21,383 bases of DNA, taken from JAZDLC01 sp043802345. Its GTDB lineage: Bacteria > Planctomycetota > B15-G4 > JADJEK01. Below the pieces are notes generated by a model that was not told the DNA's origin, ran no database searches, and worked only from the letters and a program-made list of their open reading frames with translations. The translations under genes were made by a program, and so were the position numbers. Numbering within the stretch: the stretch's first letter is position 1; every line of letters starts with the position of its first letter. Below are positions 7,141-14,562 of this stretch, piece after piece. Where the stretch lies: assembly GCA_043802345.1 (NCBI GenBank), contig JAZDLC010000098.1, positions 1 through 21,383 on the forward strand. Direction: 5' to 3'.

Positions 7141-8493
7141 CTACGGCTGCTCCTGGATCCCCAGCTTCTTCATCTTGCGCCAGAGCGTGCTCTTGTTGAT
7201 GCCGAGCTCGCGCGCGGTGTCCAGCCGCCTCCAGCCGTTGCTCCGCAGTGCGGCCAGGATGACCTGCGCCTCGAACTGGGCGAGAGTCCTGCCGATCGGA
7301 GCCTCGGCGATCTCCTTCGTGACGGAGGCGCCGGCGATCTCTGGTGGGAGATGCTCGGGCGCGATGACCGGGCCACGGCAGAGGACGAAAGCGTGTTCGA
7401 TCGCGTTTTCGAGCTCCCGCACGTTGCCCGGCCACGGGTAGCGGATCAACGCCGCGAGCGCCTCGTCCGAGAGGCCGGTGATACGACCGTCCTGCAGCCG
7501 GTTGAAGCGACCGATGAAATGCTCGGCGAGCAAGGGGATGTCGCTGCCGCGGTCGCTGAGAGCAGGCACCTCCAGGCGAATCACGTTGATCCGGTAGTAG
7601 AGGTCCTCGCGAAAGCGGCCCGCGTCGACTTCCACGCGGAGGTTCTTGTTGGTCGCCGAGATGACCCGAACGTCGGCCCGCTGCGGGTGATTCGAACCGA
7701 CCGGCTCGTAGGTGCGCTCCTGCAGAACGCGCAGCAGCCGGACCTGGAGTGCGGGCGACACATCCCCGATCTCGTCGAGGAAGATCGTGCCTCCTTCCGC
7801 TGCCGCGAAACGCCCCTTGCGGTCTGCCTTGGCATCGGTGAATGCCCCCCGGACATGACCGAACAGCTCCGACTCGAGCAGAGTGTCGGGGAGGGCGCCG
7901 CAGTTGACCGTGACCAGCGGCCCCTTCGCGCGCAGACTCAGATCGTGGATCGCATGCGCGATCAGTTCCTTGCCCGATCCGCTCGGACCCTCGATGAGGA
8001 CGGTCGCGTGACTTTCGGCCAACCTGGGCAGGACGTCGAAAACCCGCTGCATCGCCCGGCTCTTGGCGACGATGTCGTGGAAGGTGTGCCGTTGCGTCAA
8101 CTCACGCCGGAGATCCTCGATCACGGACAGGTCACGAAACGACTCCACTCCCCCGATGATCTTCCCCTTCTCATCCCTGAGAATCGCGGTCGAGATGCTG
8201 ACCGGCAGCCTCCTGCCGTTCGGCCGGACGATGTGGATCGGCCGGCACTGGACCGATTGGCCCGATTTCATGGTCCCGCGCAGGGCGCACTCGGTCTCGC
8301 AGATGCTGGCGTGGAAGACCTCGCAACAAGGCTGGCCCACGGCCTCCTCCCGTGGCACGCCGGTGATCTCCGCCGCGGCGCGATTGAACGAGGTGATCCG
8401 GAACTCCTCATCCACCGCAAAGACACCGTCGGTGATCGAGTCGAGAAGAACCGCCGCGCGGTCCAGAAAGTCGAGAGGGTGGGCTTCCGTCAT
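7141..8493 (-). CDS. PAS-domain sigma-54-dependent activator (ORP-operon type)
   Basis: Starting at the ATG at 8493 the protein has 450 residues. A PAS domain spans about 10-125 and carries cysteines at 56, 57, 65 and 69 (GQPCCEVFHASICETECA), the spacing seen in a group of PAS sigma-54 regulators of anaerobes and suggestive of redox or Fe-S sensing. The AAA+ core has Walker A GPSGSGKE (169-176), the sigma-54 loop as GAFTDA (216-221, aspartate instead of glycine), Walker B GGTIFLDEIGD (234-244) and YPWPGNVRELENAIEHAFVLC. A Fis-type HTH ends the protein (LDTARELGINKSTLWRKMKKLG). It diverges from the DUF5320/NifX/MinD operon, the same layout as the DVU2106 activator and the orange-protein operons of Desulfovibrio, and probably controls that operon. 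The frame remains open to 8577, but upstream residues show no domain. Confidence 0.9.
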   Translation of the reverse strand: MTEAHPLDFLDRAAVLLDSITDGVFAVDEEFRITSFNRAAAEITGVPREEAVGQPCCEVFHASICETECALRGTMKSGQSVQCRPIHIVRPNGRRLPVSISTAILRDEKGKIIGGVESFRDLSVIEDLRRELTQRHTFHDIVAKSRAMQRVFDVLPRLAESHATVLIEGPSGSGKELIAHAIHDLSLRAKGPLVTVNCGALPDTLLESELFGHVRGAFTDAKADRKGRFAAAEGGTIFLDEIGDVSPALQVRLLRVLQERTYEPVGSNHPQRADVRVISATNKNLRVEVDAGRFREDLYYRINVIRLEVPALSDRGSDIPLLAEHFIGRFNRLQDGRITGLSDEALAALIRYPWPGNVRELENAIEHAFVLCRGPVIAPEHLPPEIAGASVTKEIAEAPIGRTLAQFEAQVILAALRSNGWRRLDTARELGINKSTLWRKMKKLGIQEQP

Positions 8494-8596
8494 GTCGGCC
8501 GAGTCTACCTGAGCATTGCGAGTCTGCAATGAGCCGCTGCCATGATGGTGCAAAACGCAACCGCGTGATCGGCCCACGAAGTCACTACTGGAAATC

Positions 8597-8640
8597 GTAA
8601 TTCTTTTTATTACAAGTGTTTACAGATCTGTTCCAGATCT
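8597..8640. promoter_or_regulatory. candidate activator-binding sites upstream of the MinD/NifX operon
   Basis: This AT-rich island in GC-rich DNA holds GTAAT (8597-8601) and ATTAC (8609-8613) in inverted orientation, a further TTAC (8619-8622), and an AGATCT (8624-8629)/AGATCT (8635-8640) dyad with a 5-base gap. It lies about 10-50 bases upstream of the candidate -24 box, in the gap between the PAS activator and the operon, where an enhancer for that activator would be expected. Confidence 0.4.
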
Positions 8641-8648
8641 CACTGGAG

Positions 8649-8664
8649 CGGTCCCACAGTTGCT
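8649..8664 (+). promoter_or_regulatory. candidate sigma-54 promoter of the DUF5320/NifX/MinD operon
   Basis: CGGTCCCACAGTTGCT keeps the invariant GG (8650-8651) and GC (8662-8663) exactly 10 bases apart, with a full TTGC-T -12 box; the -24 box is weaker (CGG instead of TGG). The predicted start is near 8675, about 110 bases before the first gene. A divergent PAS sigma-54 activator next door supports the call. Confidence 0.55.
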
Positions 8665-8786
8665 CTGATCCAGGTGGCTGGCTTGAGAATCGAGACGACA
8701 CGAACCCAGCCACGACCGGCAGGACCGGTTCGCACCAGAGTTCCCGGTTCGGGAGCAGGAATCAGGCTGAACAAGGAGACGAAACG

Positions 8787-9089
8787 ATGCCACAGGGAGA
8801 CGGAACAGGGCCAGACGGCCAGGGACCGAGATCGGGCCGACGGTCCGGCGCCTGCGCCGGAGAGACAGACCCGGGTTTCATGGGACGGATGCTGGGCCGG
8901 TGGGGCCGCGGTTCAAGGAACCGCGGCGGCCGGGGCAGGCGAGGGCTTTCCGACGATCGCCTCGGAGCCCCGGACACCTCGAGCCAGACGCAGGAAGTTG
9001 AACTCCTGCGGGAGGAGGCGCGCCTGCTGCGCCAGGAGTTGGAAGAGGTCAAGCGCCGCCTGGGCGCCGCCGGAGGTGGCGAGTCATGA
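8787..9089 (+). CDS. DUF5320 domain-containing protein
   Basis: The protein has 100 residues. It begins with the family signature MPQGDGTGPDGQGP, followed by a GxRSGxCAG variant of the usual GRGxGxCAG, a central Gly/Arg-rich region, and a C-terminal coiled coil (about 68-94, ELLREEARLLRQELEEVKRRL). The start is fixed by AAGGAG 8 bases upstream and by the conserved N-terminus. DUF5320 genes are known to travel with NifX/NifB-like and MinD-ferredoxin genes in anaerobes, as here; their biochemical role is not established. The stop codon overlaps the next gene's start (ATGA), so translation is coupled. The coiled coil suggests oligomerisation or a scaffold role in Fe-S/metal handling, which is inference. 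Confidence 0.85.
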   Translation: MPQGDGTGPDGQGPRSGRRSGACAGETDPGFMGRMLGRWGRGSRNRGGRGRRGLSDDRLGAPDTSSQTQEVELLREEARLLRQELEEVKRRLGAAGGGES

Positions 9090-9445
9090 AGGTCCTCATC
9101 TCCGCGCGCGGAGACTCTCTCGACGCAGAGGTCGATCCCCGCTTCGGTCGCTGCGCCTATCTGATGCTGGTCGATGCAAAGAGCCGAACGATCCTCAGCG
9201 CCGAGCGCAACGAATACGCGAACGCGGCAGGCGGCGCGGGAACCAGGACGGCCCGGCGCGCGGTGGACCTGAACGCCGAAGTCATCCTGACGGGCAAGAT
9301 CGGCCCCAAGGCTCTCGAGGTTCTCCAGGAATGCGGCGTTCGCTACTGCACCGGAGCTTCAGGGTCCGTCCGGGACGCGCTGGACGCCTTCGCTCGCGGC
9401 GACCTGAGCGAGAGCGCCTCCAATCCAGGATCGGTTCGAGGCTGA
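9086..9445 (+). CDS. NifX/NifB-type dinitrogenase iron-molybdenum cofactor domain protein (MTH1175/ORP-like)
   Basis: The protein has 119 residues and a single domain of the NifX/NifB/orange-protein superfamily: MKVLISARGDSLDAEVDPRFGRC at the N-terminus (the VDPRFGR hallmark is at 16-22), GGAGTRTARRAVDLNAEVILTGKIGPKALEVL in the middle and GVRYCTGASGSVRDALDAF at the end. Relatives bind metal clusters; the Desulfovibrio orange protein carries a Mo-Cu cluster. Cysteines are present at 23, 83 and 88. The ATG overlaps the DUF5320 stop by four bases and the MinD ATPase starts 22 bases on, so it is mid-operon. It probably holds or delivers a metal cluster with the two ATPases. No nif genes are in view, so a nitrogenase role is unlikely. 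Confidence 0.88.
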   Translation: MKVLISARGDSLDAEVDPRFGRCAYLMLVDAKSRTILSAERNEYANAAGGAGTRTARRAVDLNAEVILTGKIGPKALEVLQECGVRYCTGASGSVRDALDAFARGDLSESASNPGSVRG

Positions 9446-9467
9446 AGCCGCGCACAAAGGGACGAAC

Positions 9468-10352
9468 ATGAAGATCGCCATTGCCAGCGGCAAGGGTGGG
9501 ACAGGGAAGACGACGGTCGCGGTAAACCTCGCCCTGTCCCAGGAGCAGGTGCTGCTCCTCGACTGCGATGTCGAGGATCCAGATGCGGCCCTTCTGCTGC
9601 ACCCGGAGATTCTCTCGGTCACACCGGTCACCGTCTTCGTCCCGAAGATCATTTCGGAACGCTGCACCTCCTGTGACGCCTGCTGCGAGGCGTGCGCGTT
9701 CGGCGCCATGGCCGTCGTCTCCGGCCGGCTCTTCCTGACCGAAGAACTCTGCAAGGACTGCGGTGCCTGCTACCTGGTCTGTCCCGAGAATGCTCTCGTG
9801 CCGAGAGCGCGCGAGATTGGCACCCTCACTCGAGGCAGGGCTGCCGCCGGCATCACGCTCGTCGCAGGAGACTTGGCCCCTGGCGAAGCCATGGCGACGG
9901 CGGTGATCCAGCGGGTCAAGGCGGAAGCGGTCGCCGGCCGGCCGGTCATCATCGATGCCCCGCCCGGGACCGCCTGCTCCATGGTCCACGCCATCGAGGA
10001 CGCCGATCTGTGCCTGATGGTGACGGAGCCCACGCCGTACGGCCGCCACGACCTCGAGCAGGCCCTGGACGTCGCGGACGCGCTGGCGGTGCCGACGGCC
10101 GTGGTGATCAACCGTTGCGATCTCGGGGACTCGGGAGTGCGCGCCCTCTGCAAGGAGCGTGGAGTCAAGGTACTGCTGGAGATTCCCTTCGATCAAGCTC
10201 TGGCCGAGGCGTACGCCGCCGGCCGGCCGGCGGTCGACGCCGACGCCCGCTGGCTCCCGGTCTTTCGCAGACTCTGGGACGATCTGGTCGAACTGGTGTC
10301 GGAGCGCAGGAGGCAGGTGCTGGTCGGCGCCGACCTCGAGGCAGATGAGTAG
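9468..10352 (+). CDS. MinD/Mrp-family ATPase with inserted 2x[4Fe-4S] ferredoxin domain (first copy)
   Basis: The protein has 294 residues. The deviant Walker A is GKGGTGKTT (8-16), with switch residues LLDCDVEDPDA (30-40). A ferredoxin domain inserted at about 62-110 has cysteines at 66, 69, 72, 76 and 95, 98, 101, 105, enough for two [4Fe-4S] clusters. The second half carries VIIDAPPGTACSMVHAIEDADLCLMVTEPTPYGRHDLEQAL and VVINRCD, typical of the SIMIBI P-loop class. Such ATPases come in pairs in the orange-protein systems of Desulfovibrio and in other anaerobes with DUF5320 and NifX-like partners; roles in Fe-S or metal-cluster insertion or in positioning have been proposed. It is cytoplasmic. 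The ATG is preceded by AAAGGGACG. A 187-base gap separates it from the second copy. Confidence 0.93.
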   Translation: MKIAIASGKGGTGKTTVAVNLALSQEQVLLLDCDVEDPDAALLLHPEILSVTPVTVFVPKIISERCTSCDACCEACAFGAMAVVSGRLFLTEELCKDCGACYLVCPENALVPRAREIGTLTRGRAAAGITLVAGDLAPGEAMATAVIQRVKAEAVAGRPVIIDAPPGTACSMVHAIEDADLCLMVTEPTPYGRHDLEQALDVADALAVPTAVVINRCDLGDSGVRALCKERGVKVLLEIPFDQALAEAYAAGRPAVDADARWLPVFRRLWDDLVELVSERRRQVLVGADLEADE

Positions 10353-10539
10353 CAGATAACCCTTCCCGACAGAACCGGCCGGTGTGACCTCCGGAAAACC
10401 AGAGGATCCGGTGGTCGCGCATCTCAACGGAACCCTCAATGTGGCAGACAACGCCTGCACTCACTGAACAGACAGGAATCGAGAGCCGCGCAATGACCGG
10501 GACCAGCCGGTCTGTCCGGGAATCACAAGGAGTCAGCCG

Positions 10540-11478
10540 GTGGCGACGACCAGACAGCTTTGTGTGATCAGCGGCAAGGGGGGCACGGGCAAGACCACGG
10601 TCTCGGCGTCGCTCGCCGTGTTGGCGCCCCGGCCGGCCATCTTCGCGGATTGCGACGTGGACGCAGCGAACCTGCACCTCGCCCTGCGTGCCCGTGAGTT
10701 GGAGCGGATTCCATTCTCCTCCGGCCTCATCGCGCGGATCGACGAGAATCAATGCATCCTGTGCGGCAGCTGCATGGAGGCATGCAGATTCGGCGGTGTT
10801 CAGATCCAGGATGATCACTACTGGATCGACCCGATGCGGTGCGAAGGGTGCCTCACCTGCACGATCGTCTGCCCGGAAGATGCGATCGAGACAGAGAAGG
10901 CCGAAACCGGCGAGGTTCTCCTCTCTGACACCGACTACGGCACCCTGGTCCACGCGCGCCTGCGCCCGGGCAGCGAGAGCTCCGGCAAGCTGGTGATGGC
11001 CGTGCGCGAGAAGGCCCGGGTGCACGCCCAGCAGGAGAATGCGCAGGTCATCGTCATCGACGGGGCGCCCGGCATCGGCTGTCCCGTGATCGCCACCCTC
11101 AGCGGGGTCGATCTGGCGCTGCTGGTGGCGGAGCCGACTCCGGCGGGGGCACAGGGGCTGGATCGGGCCTTGCGCGTGGCGGAGCACTTCGGTGTGCCGG
11201 CGGTCGCATGCCTGAACCGGGCGGACCTGAGCAGTCGTCAGGCGGACGCGATCGCGCGGGATCTCGCGGCCAGGAACGTACCTCTGCTCGCGCGCATTCC
11301 ATTCCACCGCTCGGTGGTGGAAGCGACCGCGCTGATGCGGCCGGCCGTCGAGGTCGCGGCCGCGCCGGTGAGGGCCGAGTTGAAATCGCTTGCCCAGCAG
11401 GTCTACGAGCGTCTCCTGGCCTGCCCGTGTGCCGGGGATTCACCATCTCGTCCTGGATCGTGCAGCACCTGCTCGTAG
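10540..11478 (+). CDS. MinD/Mrp-family ATPase with inserted 2x[4Fe-4S] ferredoxin domain (second copy, cysteine-rich tail)
   Basis: The protein has 312 residues from a GTG start with CAAGGAG about 9 bases upstream. The deviant Walker A is SGKGGTGKTT (11-20), with DCDVDAANLHL (37-47). The inserted ferredoxin domain has cysteines at 72, 75, 78, 82 and 101, 104, 107, 111. Downstream are VIVIDGAPGIGCPVIATLSGVDLALLVAEPT and CLNRADL. It is a diverged paralogue of the preceding ATPase, and the two probably form a heterodimer as in orange-protein systems. The C-terminal end is unusual: C295, C297, C308 and C311 in LACPCAG...GSCSTCS form a CxC and a CxxC motif not found in typical members. It is the last clear gene of the operon; a possible stem with GGGATG/CATCCC arms follows about 75 bases on. 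Confidence 0.93.
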   Translation: MATTRQLCVISGKGGTGKTTVSASLAVLAPRPAIFADCDVDAANLHLALRARELERIPFSSGLIARIDENQCILCGSCMEACRFGGVQIQDDHYWIDPMRCEGCLTCTIVCPEDAIETEKAETGEVLLSDTDYGTLVHARLRPGSESSGKLVMAVREKARVHAQQENAQVIVIDGAPGIGCPVIATLSGVDLALLVAEPTPAGAQGLDRALRVAEHFGVPAVACLNRADLSSRQADAIARDLAARNVPLLARIPFHRSVVEATALMRPAVEVAAAPVRAELKSLAQQVYERLLACPCAGDSPSRPGSCSTCS

Positions 11479-11554
11479 GTGGGATCGCGGCGACTCCCGA
11501 GAAATCCTGCCCCTTCATGGCCACAGGAATGTAACCATGGTCCTTCGTGGTCAT

Positions 11555-11584
11555 GGGATGGCAGGGGTGTCATCCCGGCCCCTG
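11555..11584. terminator. possible stem-loop after the MinD operon
   Basis: GGGATG (11555-11560) pairs with CATCCC (11571-11576), and the alternative CAGGGG (11562-11567) pairs with CCCCTG (11579-11584). The two stems are mutually exclusive. No T-run follows. It sits between the second ATPase and the lipoprotein gene and may end or attenuate transcription. Confidence 0.3.
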
Positions 11585-11604
11585 GCGTGAGGAGCCCGGG
11601 TTCG

Positions 11605-12306
11605 ATGCAGAGAGGAGCCGCTTTCATGACGTCCGTCCTGCTCGCTCTCTGGCTGGGCGGTTGCGGCGCGACCGGCGAGAGCAAGCCGCCCGAGCCGAAG
11701 GAAACGGTCCTGCTCCTGCACGGCCTGGGGAGAACCCGGTTCTCGATGCGCCCGCTGGAGCGCGCGCTCCAGCGGGGCGGCTTTGACGCGAGGGAGTGGC
11801 CGTACAACAGCCTCTCTGATTCGTTTGCATCCCACGCGGACCGACTGAAGGCCGAACTCCTCCGTCTGGACCAGGATCCGGCCGTGAGCCGGATTCACCT
11901 GGTCGGCCACAGCCTGGGTGGCATCGTGGCCCGCGCGGCCCTCCGGGACGGGCTGCCAGCGAAGTTCGGCCGGCTGGTCCTCCTCGCTCCGCCGAACCAG
12001 GGTTCGCCGCTCGCGAGCACGTTGGCGCCGCTGCTGGGAGGTCTGATCGAGCCGCTCCGCGAACTCTCGGACGCGCCAGGGAGCGCCGTCTTGCAGCTCC
12101 GCGGCCCGGAAGGAGTGGAGATCGGCATCATCGCGGCCTCGGCCGACGGGAAGGTGCCGGTGGCATCGACCCACCTGGACGGAGAGACCGATCATCTGGT
12201 GGTCGCCGGGTTCCACACCTTCCTGATGAATCAGGAAGAGGTTCAAATGCAGGTCCTGCACTTCCTCCGGCACGGACAGTTCGACAGGCGCTCGGGGGAC
12301 ATGTGA
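11605..12306 (+). CDS. alpha/beta-hydrolase lipoprotein (lipase/esterase-like)
   Basis: From the ATG at 11605 the protein has 233 residues. The signal peptide MQRGAAFMTSVLLALWLGGC has an arginine near the start, a hydrophobic core and a lipobox ending in C20. The hydrolase core has LLLHGLG (36-42, oxyanion side), VGHSLGGIVARAA (100-112, nucleophile S103), LLAPPNQGSPLA, a likely acid aspartate in SADGKVPV and a C-terminal GFHTFLM histidine, so the triad is complete. The length is short for secreted lipases, similar to small EstA/PGAP1-like hydrolases. A second ATG at 11626 also has an AGGAG ahead of it but would lose the charged n-region. The stop overlaps the start of the aminotransferase gene, so it is the first gene of the HisC-TyrA cluster. 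The substrate is unknown. Confidence 0.88.
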   Translation: MQRGAAFMTSVLLALWLGGCGATGESKPPEPKETVLLLHGLGRTRFSMRPLERALQRGGFDAREWPYNSLSDSFASHADRLKAELLRLDQDPAVSRIHLVGHSLGGIVARAALRDGLPAKFGRLVLLAPPNQGSPLASTLAPLLGGLIEPLRELSDAPGSAVLQLRGPEGVEIGIIAASADGKVPVASTHLDGETDHLVVAGFHTFLMNQEEVQMQVLHFLRHGQFDRRSGDM

Positions 12307-13400
12307 TGAAGCAGGACGAGGCGCTTCCTCCCTTCCGCCGTGAGATCTCCCGCATCATGCCGTACCGGGTCGGCAACCCGCCCCATCAGCGGAAGCTGAA
12401 CCAGAACGAGTCGGCGCTCGAGCTGCCGGATCACTTGCGGGAGAAGATCCTGCGGCGGCTGCGGTCAAGGGGCTGGCGGCGCTACCCGGAGTATCCTGCG
12501 GAGGAGTTGACCCGGAGGATCGCCCGGGCGGAGAGGCTCGCGACGACCCGGGTCCTGGTCGGGCACGCATCGAACGAACTGATGTACGCCATTGCGCTCG
12601 CCACCCTGGAGCGGGGACGTTCCTTGCTGATTCCGTCGCCCTCCTATCCGGTGGTGGAGCTGGCGGCGACCCTGGCCGGCGGGCAGATTCGCAGGGTGCC
12701 GCTGGGGAGCGGCTTCCAGTACGACCCGGACCGGATCGTGGCGGCGATCCGGCGCCATTCCCCGCGGCTGGTGTTTCTCCCGTCGCCCAACAACCCCACC
12801 GGCACGGCGCTCGATCGGTCGGCCGTGGAGAGCGTCGCTCGCGCAACAAGGTCGCTGGTCGTCGTCGACGAGGCGTACCGGGAATTCTCCGACGTGGACC
12901 TCAGGCCGCTGCTCGACCGGCATCCGAATCTGGTCCTGCTGCGCACCCTCTCCAAGGCGTACCGCATCGCCGCCCTGCGCGTGGGGTATCTCCTGGGATC
13001 GGCGCCGGTCCTCTCGCGGATCGAGCGGGGCAAGCCGCCCCACTCGATCGACCTGCTGGGGCAGATCGCCGGAGAAGAGATCTTCGAGAACCCGGCGTTC
13101 ATCCAGGAAGAGGTGGAGCGAGTGATCTCGGAACGCGCCTGGCTGACCCGGGAACTGGGGCAGCTCCCGGGCGCCAGGGCCTTTCCATCGCAGGCGAACT
13201 TCGTTCTCGTGCGGCTGCCGAACGCGCGCCGGGCCTTTGCGGCGTTGCTGAAGGGTGGCTGCCTCGTGCGGCCAGTGGGGCTGGCGGCGAATTCCCCTGC
13301 CCGATTGAAGAACTGCCTGCGGATCAGTATCGGCACCAGGAGCGACAACCGGGCGGTGATGCGGATCCTCACCAGACGATCGAAGGGAGGCACAAGGTGA
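12306..13400 (+). CDS. histidinol-phosphate/aromatic aminotransferase family (HisC-like)
   Basis: The protein has 364 residues and is a class I/II PLP-dependent aminotransferase of the HisC branch. Visible features are LNQNESALELPDHL (31-44), a tyrosine-rich RRYPEYPAEEL (58-68), VGHASNELM (85-93), SPNNPTGTALD (160-170), VVVDEAYREF (185-194) and the Schiff-base lysine K217 in TLSKAYRIAALRVGY, followed by R225. The starting ATG overlaps the hydrolase stop (TGATG), and GTG at 12303 is an alternative. The end overlaps the start of the chorismate mutase-prephenate dehydrogenase gene. That partner and the lack of other his genes suggest that it transaminates an aromatic keto acid (prephenate, phenylpyruvate or hydroxyphenylpyruvate) rather than imidazole-acetol phosphate. 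That reassignment is inference. Confidence 0.9.
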   Translation: MKQDEALPPFRREISRIMPYRVGNPPHQRKLNQNESALELPDHLREKILRRLRSRGWRRYPEYPAEELTRRIARAERLATTRVLVGHASNELMYAIALATLERGRSLLIPSPSYPVVELAATLAGGQIRRVPLGSGFQYDPDRIVAAIRRHSPRLVFLPSPNNPTGTALDRSAVESVARATRSLVVVDEAYREFSDVDLRPLLDRHPNLVLLRTLSKAYRIAALRVGYLLGSAPVLSRIERGKPPHSIDLLGQIAGEEIFENPAFIQEEVERVISERAWLTRELGQLPGARAFPSQANFVLVRLPNARRAFAALLKGGCLVRPVGLAANSPARLKNCLRISIGTRSDNRAVMRILTRRSKGGTR

Positions 13401-14485
13401 CCGGCGGCGGACTTGACGGCATGAGAGATGAGGTCCGGCGCATCGATGACGAGATCCTGCGGCTGGCCCGGAAGAGAACCAAGGTGGCGGCACGGATCGG
13501 CCGCTGGAAGCAACGGCACGCGCTGCCGGTGCGCGACTACGAGACCGAGCAGGAGGTTCTGGCGGCGACCGCGGAACGCTGCGGCAGGTTGGGACTCGAT
13601 CCCGAGGTCGGCCGGCAGATCACGAGAGCACTCATCTCCGGAGCGGTCCGGGCTCAGGAGCAACTTTTTGAGACCAGGCACGAAGGGAGCCTGCGGAGGA
13701 TCTCGATCCTGGGCGGCAAGGGGAGGATGGGAAGCTGGCTGGCCCATTACATGCACTCGCGGGGCCACCGGGTCACTATTCACGATCCGGCCGGCCGCCT
13801 CAGGGGATTCCGCAACGCCGGCACCCTCGAGCGCGCCGTCTCCTCGGCGGAGATCATCCTGTTGTCGGTCCCGCTCCGGACGGCTCCCCAGGTCTACCGG
13901 GAGATTCGACGGCTGCGGCCGCGCGGCACGATCATCGATCTGCTCAGTCTGAAGACCCCGGCCCTCCCGGAGATCCGGAACGCCCTGGCCGAGGGGCTTT
14001 CCGTATCGAGCATCCACCCGCTGTTCGGGCCGGACGTATTCCTGCTCTCCGACCGGATCTTGCTGATCTGTCCGTGCGGCGACGAAGAGGCGGACCGGGT
14101 GGCGGGAGACCTGTTCCAGGGCACGAGCCTGGAGGTGGTCACCGTGCCGGTGGAGCAGCACGACCGCGCGATGGGAATCGTCCTCGGGCTGAGCCACGCG
14201 GTGAACATCATCTTCAGCGAGGCGCTGGCCCGCTCCGGCATGTCGGGAGAGGAGGTCCGCCGCGTGGCCACCACCACGTACCTCAAGCAGTCCGGCACCT
14301 CGAGCGAGGTGGCCCGGGAGAATCCGCGCCTCTACCATGAAATTCAGAACCTGAACCAGTACACGCCCGAGGTGTTCGCGCTCTTCCAGCAGGCCTTTGA
14401 GACGTTCAAACAGGCCGCCACCCGCAGGAACCCCTCCTCCTTCATCGCGATGATGCGCCGGGGCCGGCGATTCTTCGACGTGTGA
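13397..14485 (+). CDS. tyrA: bifunctional chorismate mutase-prephenate dehydrogenase (T-protein type)
   Basis: The protein has 362 residues from a GTG start that overlaps the previous stop (GTGA), with GGGAGG upstream. Residues 6-90 form an AroQ-type chorismate mutase: LDGMRDEVRRIDDEILRLARKRTKVAARIGRWK, with R10, R27 and K38 in active-site places, then a long helix with DYETEQEVL. Residues 100-362 are a prephenate dehydrogenase with the nucleotide-binding GGKGRMGSWLA (106-116), LLSVPL, DLLSLKTPAL, SIHPLFGPD (205-213) and QHDRAMGIVLGLSHAVN. The fusion order matches enterobacterial TyrA. It converts chorismate to 4-hydroxyphenylpyruvate, which the adjacent HisC-like aminotransferase could turn into tyrosine. 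The lead-in MIHDPAGRLRGF-like region is somewhat shortened. Enzyme identity is confident. Confidence 0.93.
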   Translation: MTGGGLDGMRDEVRRIDDEILRLARKRTKVAARIGRWKQRHALPVRDYETEQEVLAATAERCGRLGLDPEVGRQITRALISGAVRAQEQLFETRHEGSLRRISILGGKGRMGSWLAHYMHSRGHRVTIHDPAGRLRGFRNAGTLERAVSSAEIILLSVPLRTAPQVYREIRRLRPRGTIIDLLSLKTPALPEIRNALAEGLSVSSIHPLFGPDVFLLSDRILLICPCGDEEADRVAGDLFQGTSLEVVTVPVEQHDRAMGIVLGLSHAVNIIFSEALARSGMSGEEVRRVATTTYLKQSGTSSEVARENPRLYHEIQNLNQYTPEVFALFQQAFETFKQAATRRNPSSFIAMMRRGRRFFDV

Positions 14486-14562
14486 AAACTACTTTTCTTT
14501 CGCCCGGCCTTCCTGTTTCCTGTGCCGTCGATCCGAATCGGAGAATCTTCCGGAGACTGGAA

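Noticed and set aside
10436..10458. TGGCAGACAACGCCTGCAC as sigma-54 promoter before the second MinD gene
   Set aside because: GG and GC are 12 rather than 10 bases apart, which sigma-54 does not tolerate.
14482..14562. Upstream GTG start for the acyl-CoA dehydrogenase overlapping the tyrA stop
   Set aside because: The 27 added residues are unlike the family, whereas the ATG at 14563 has CCGGAG at good distance and begins typical sequence.
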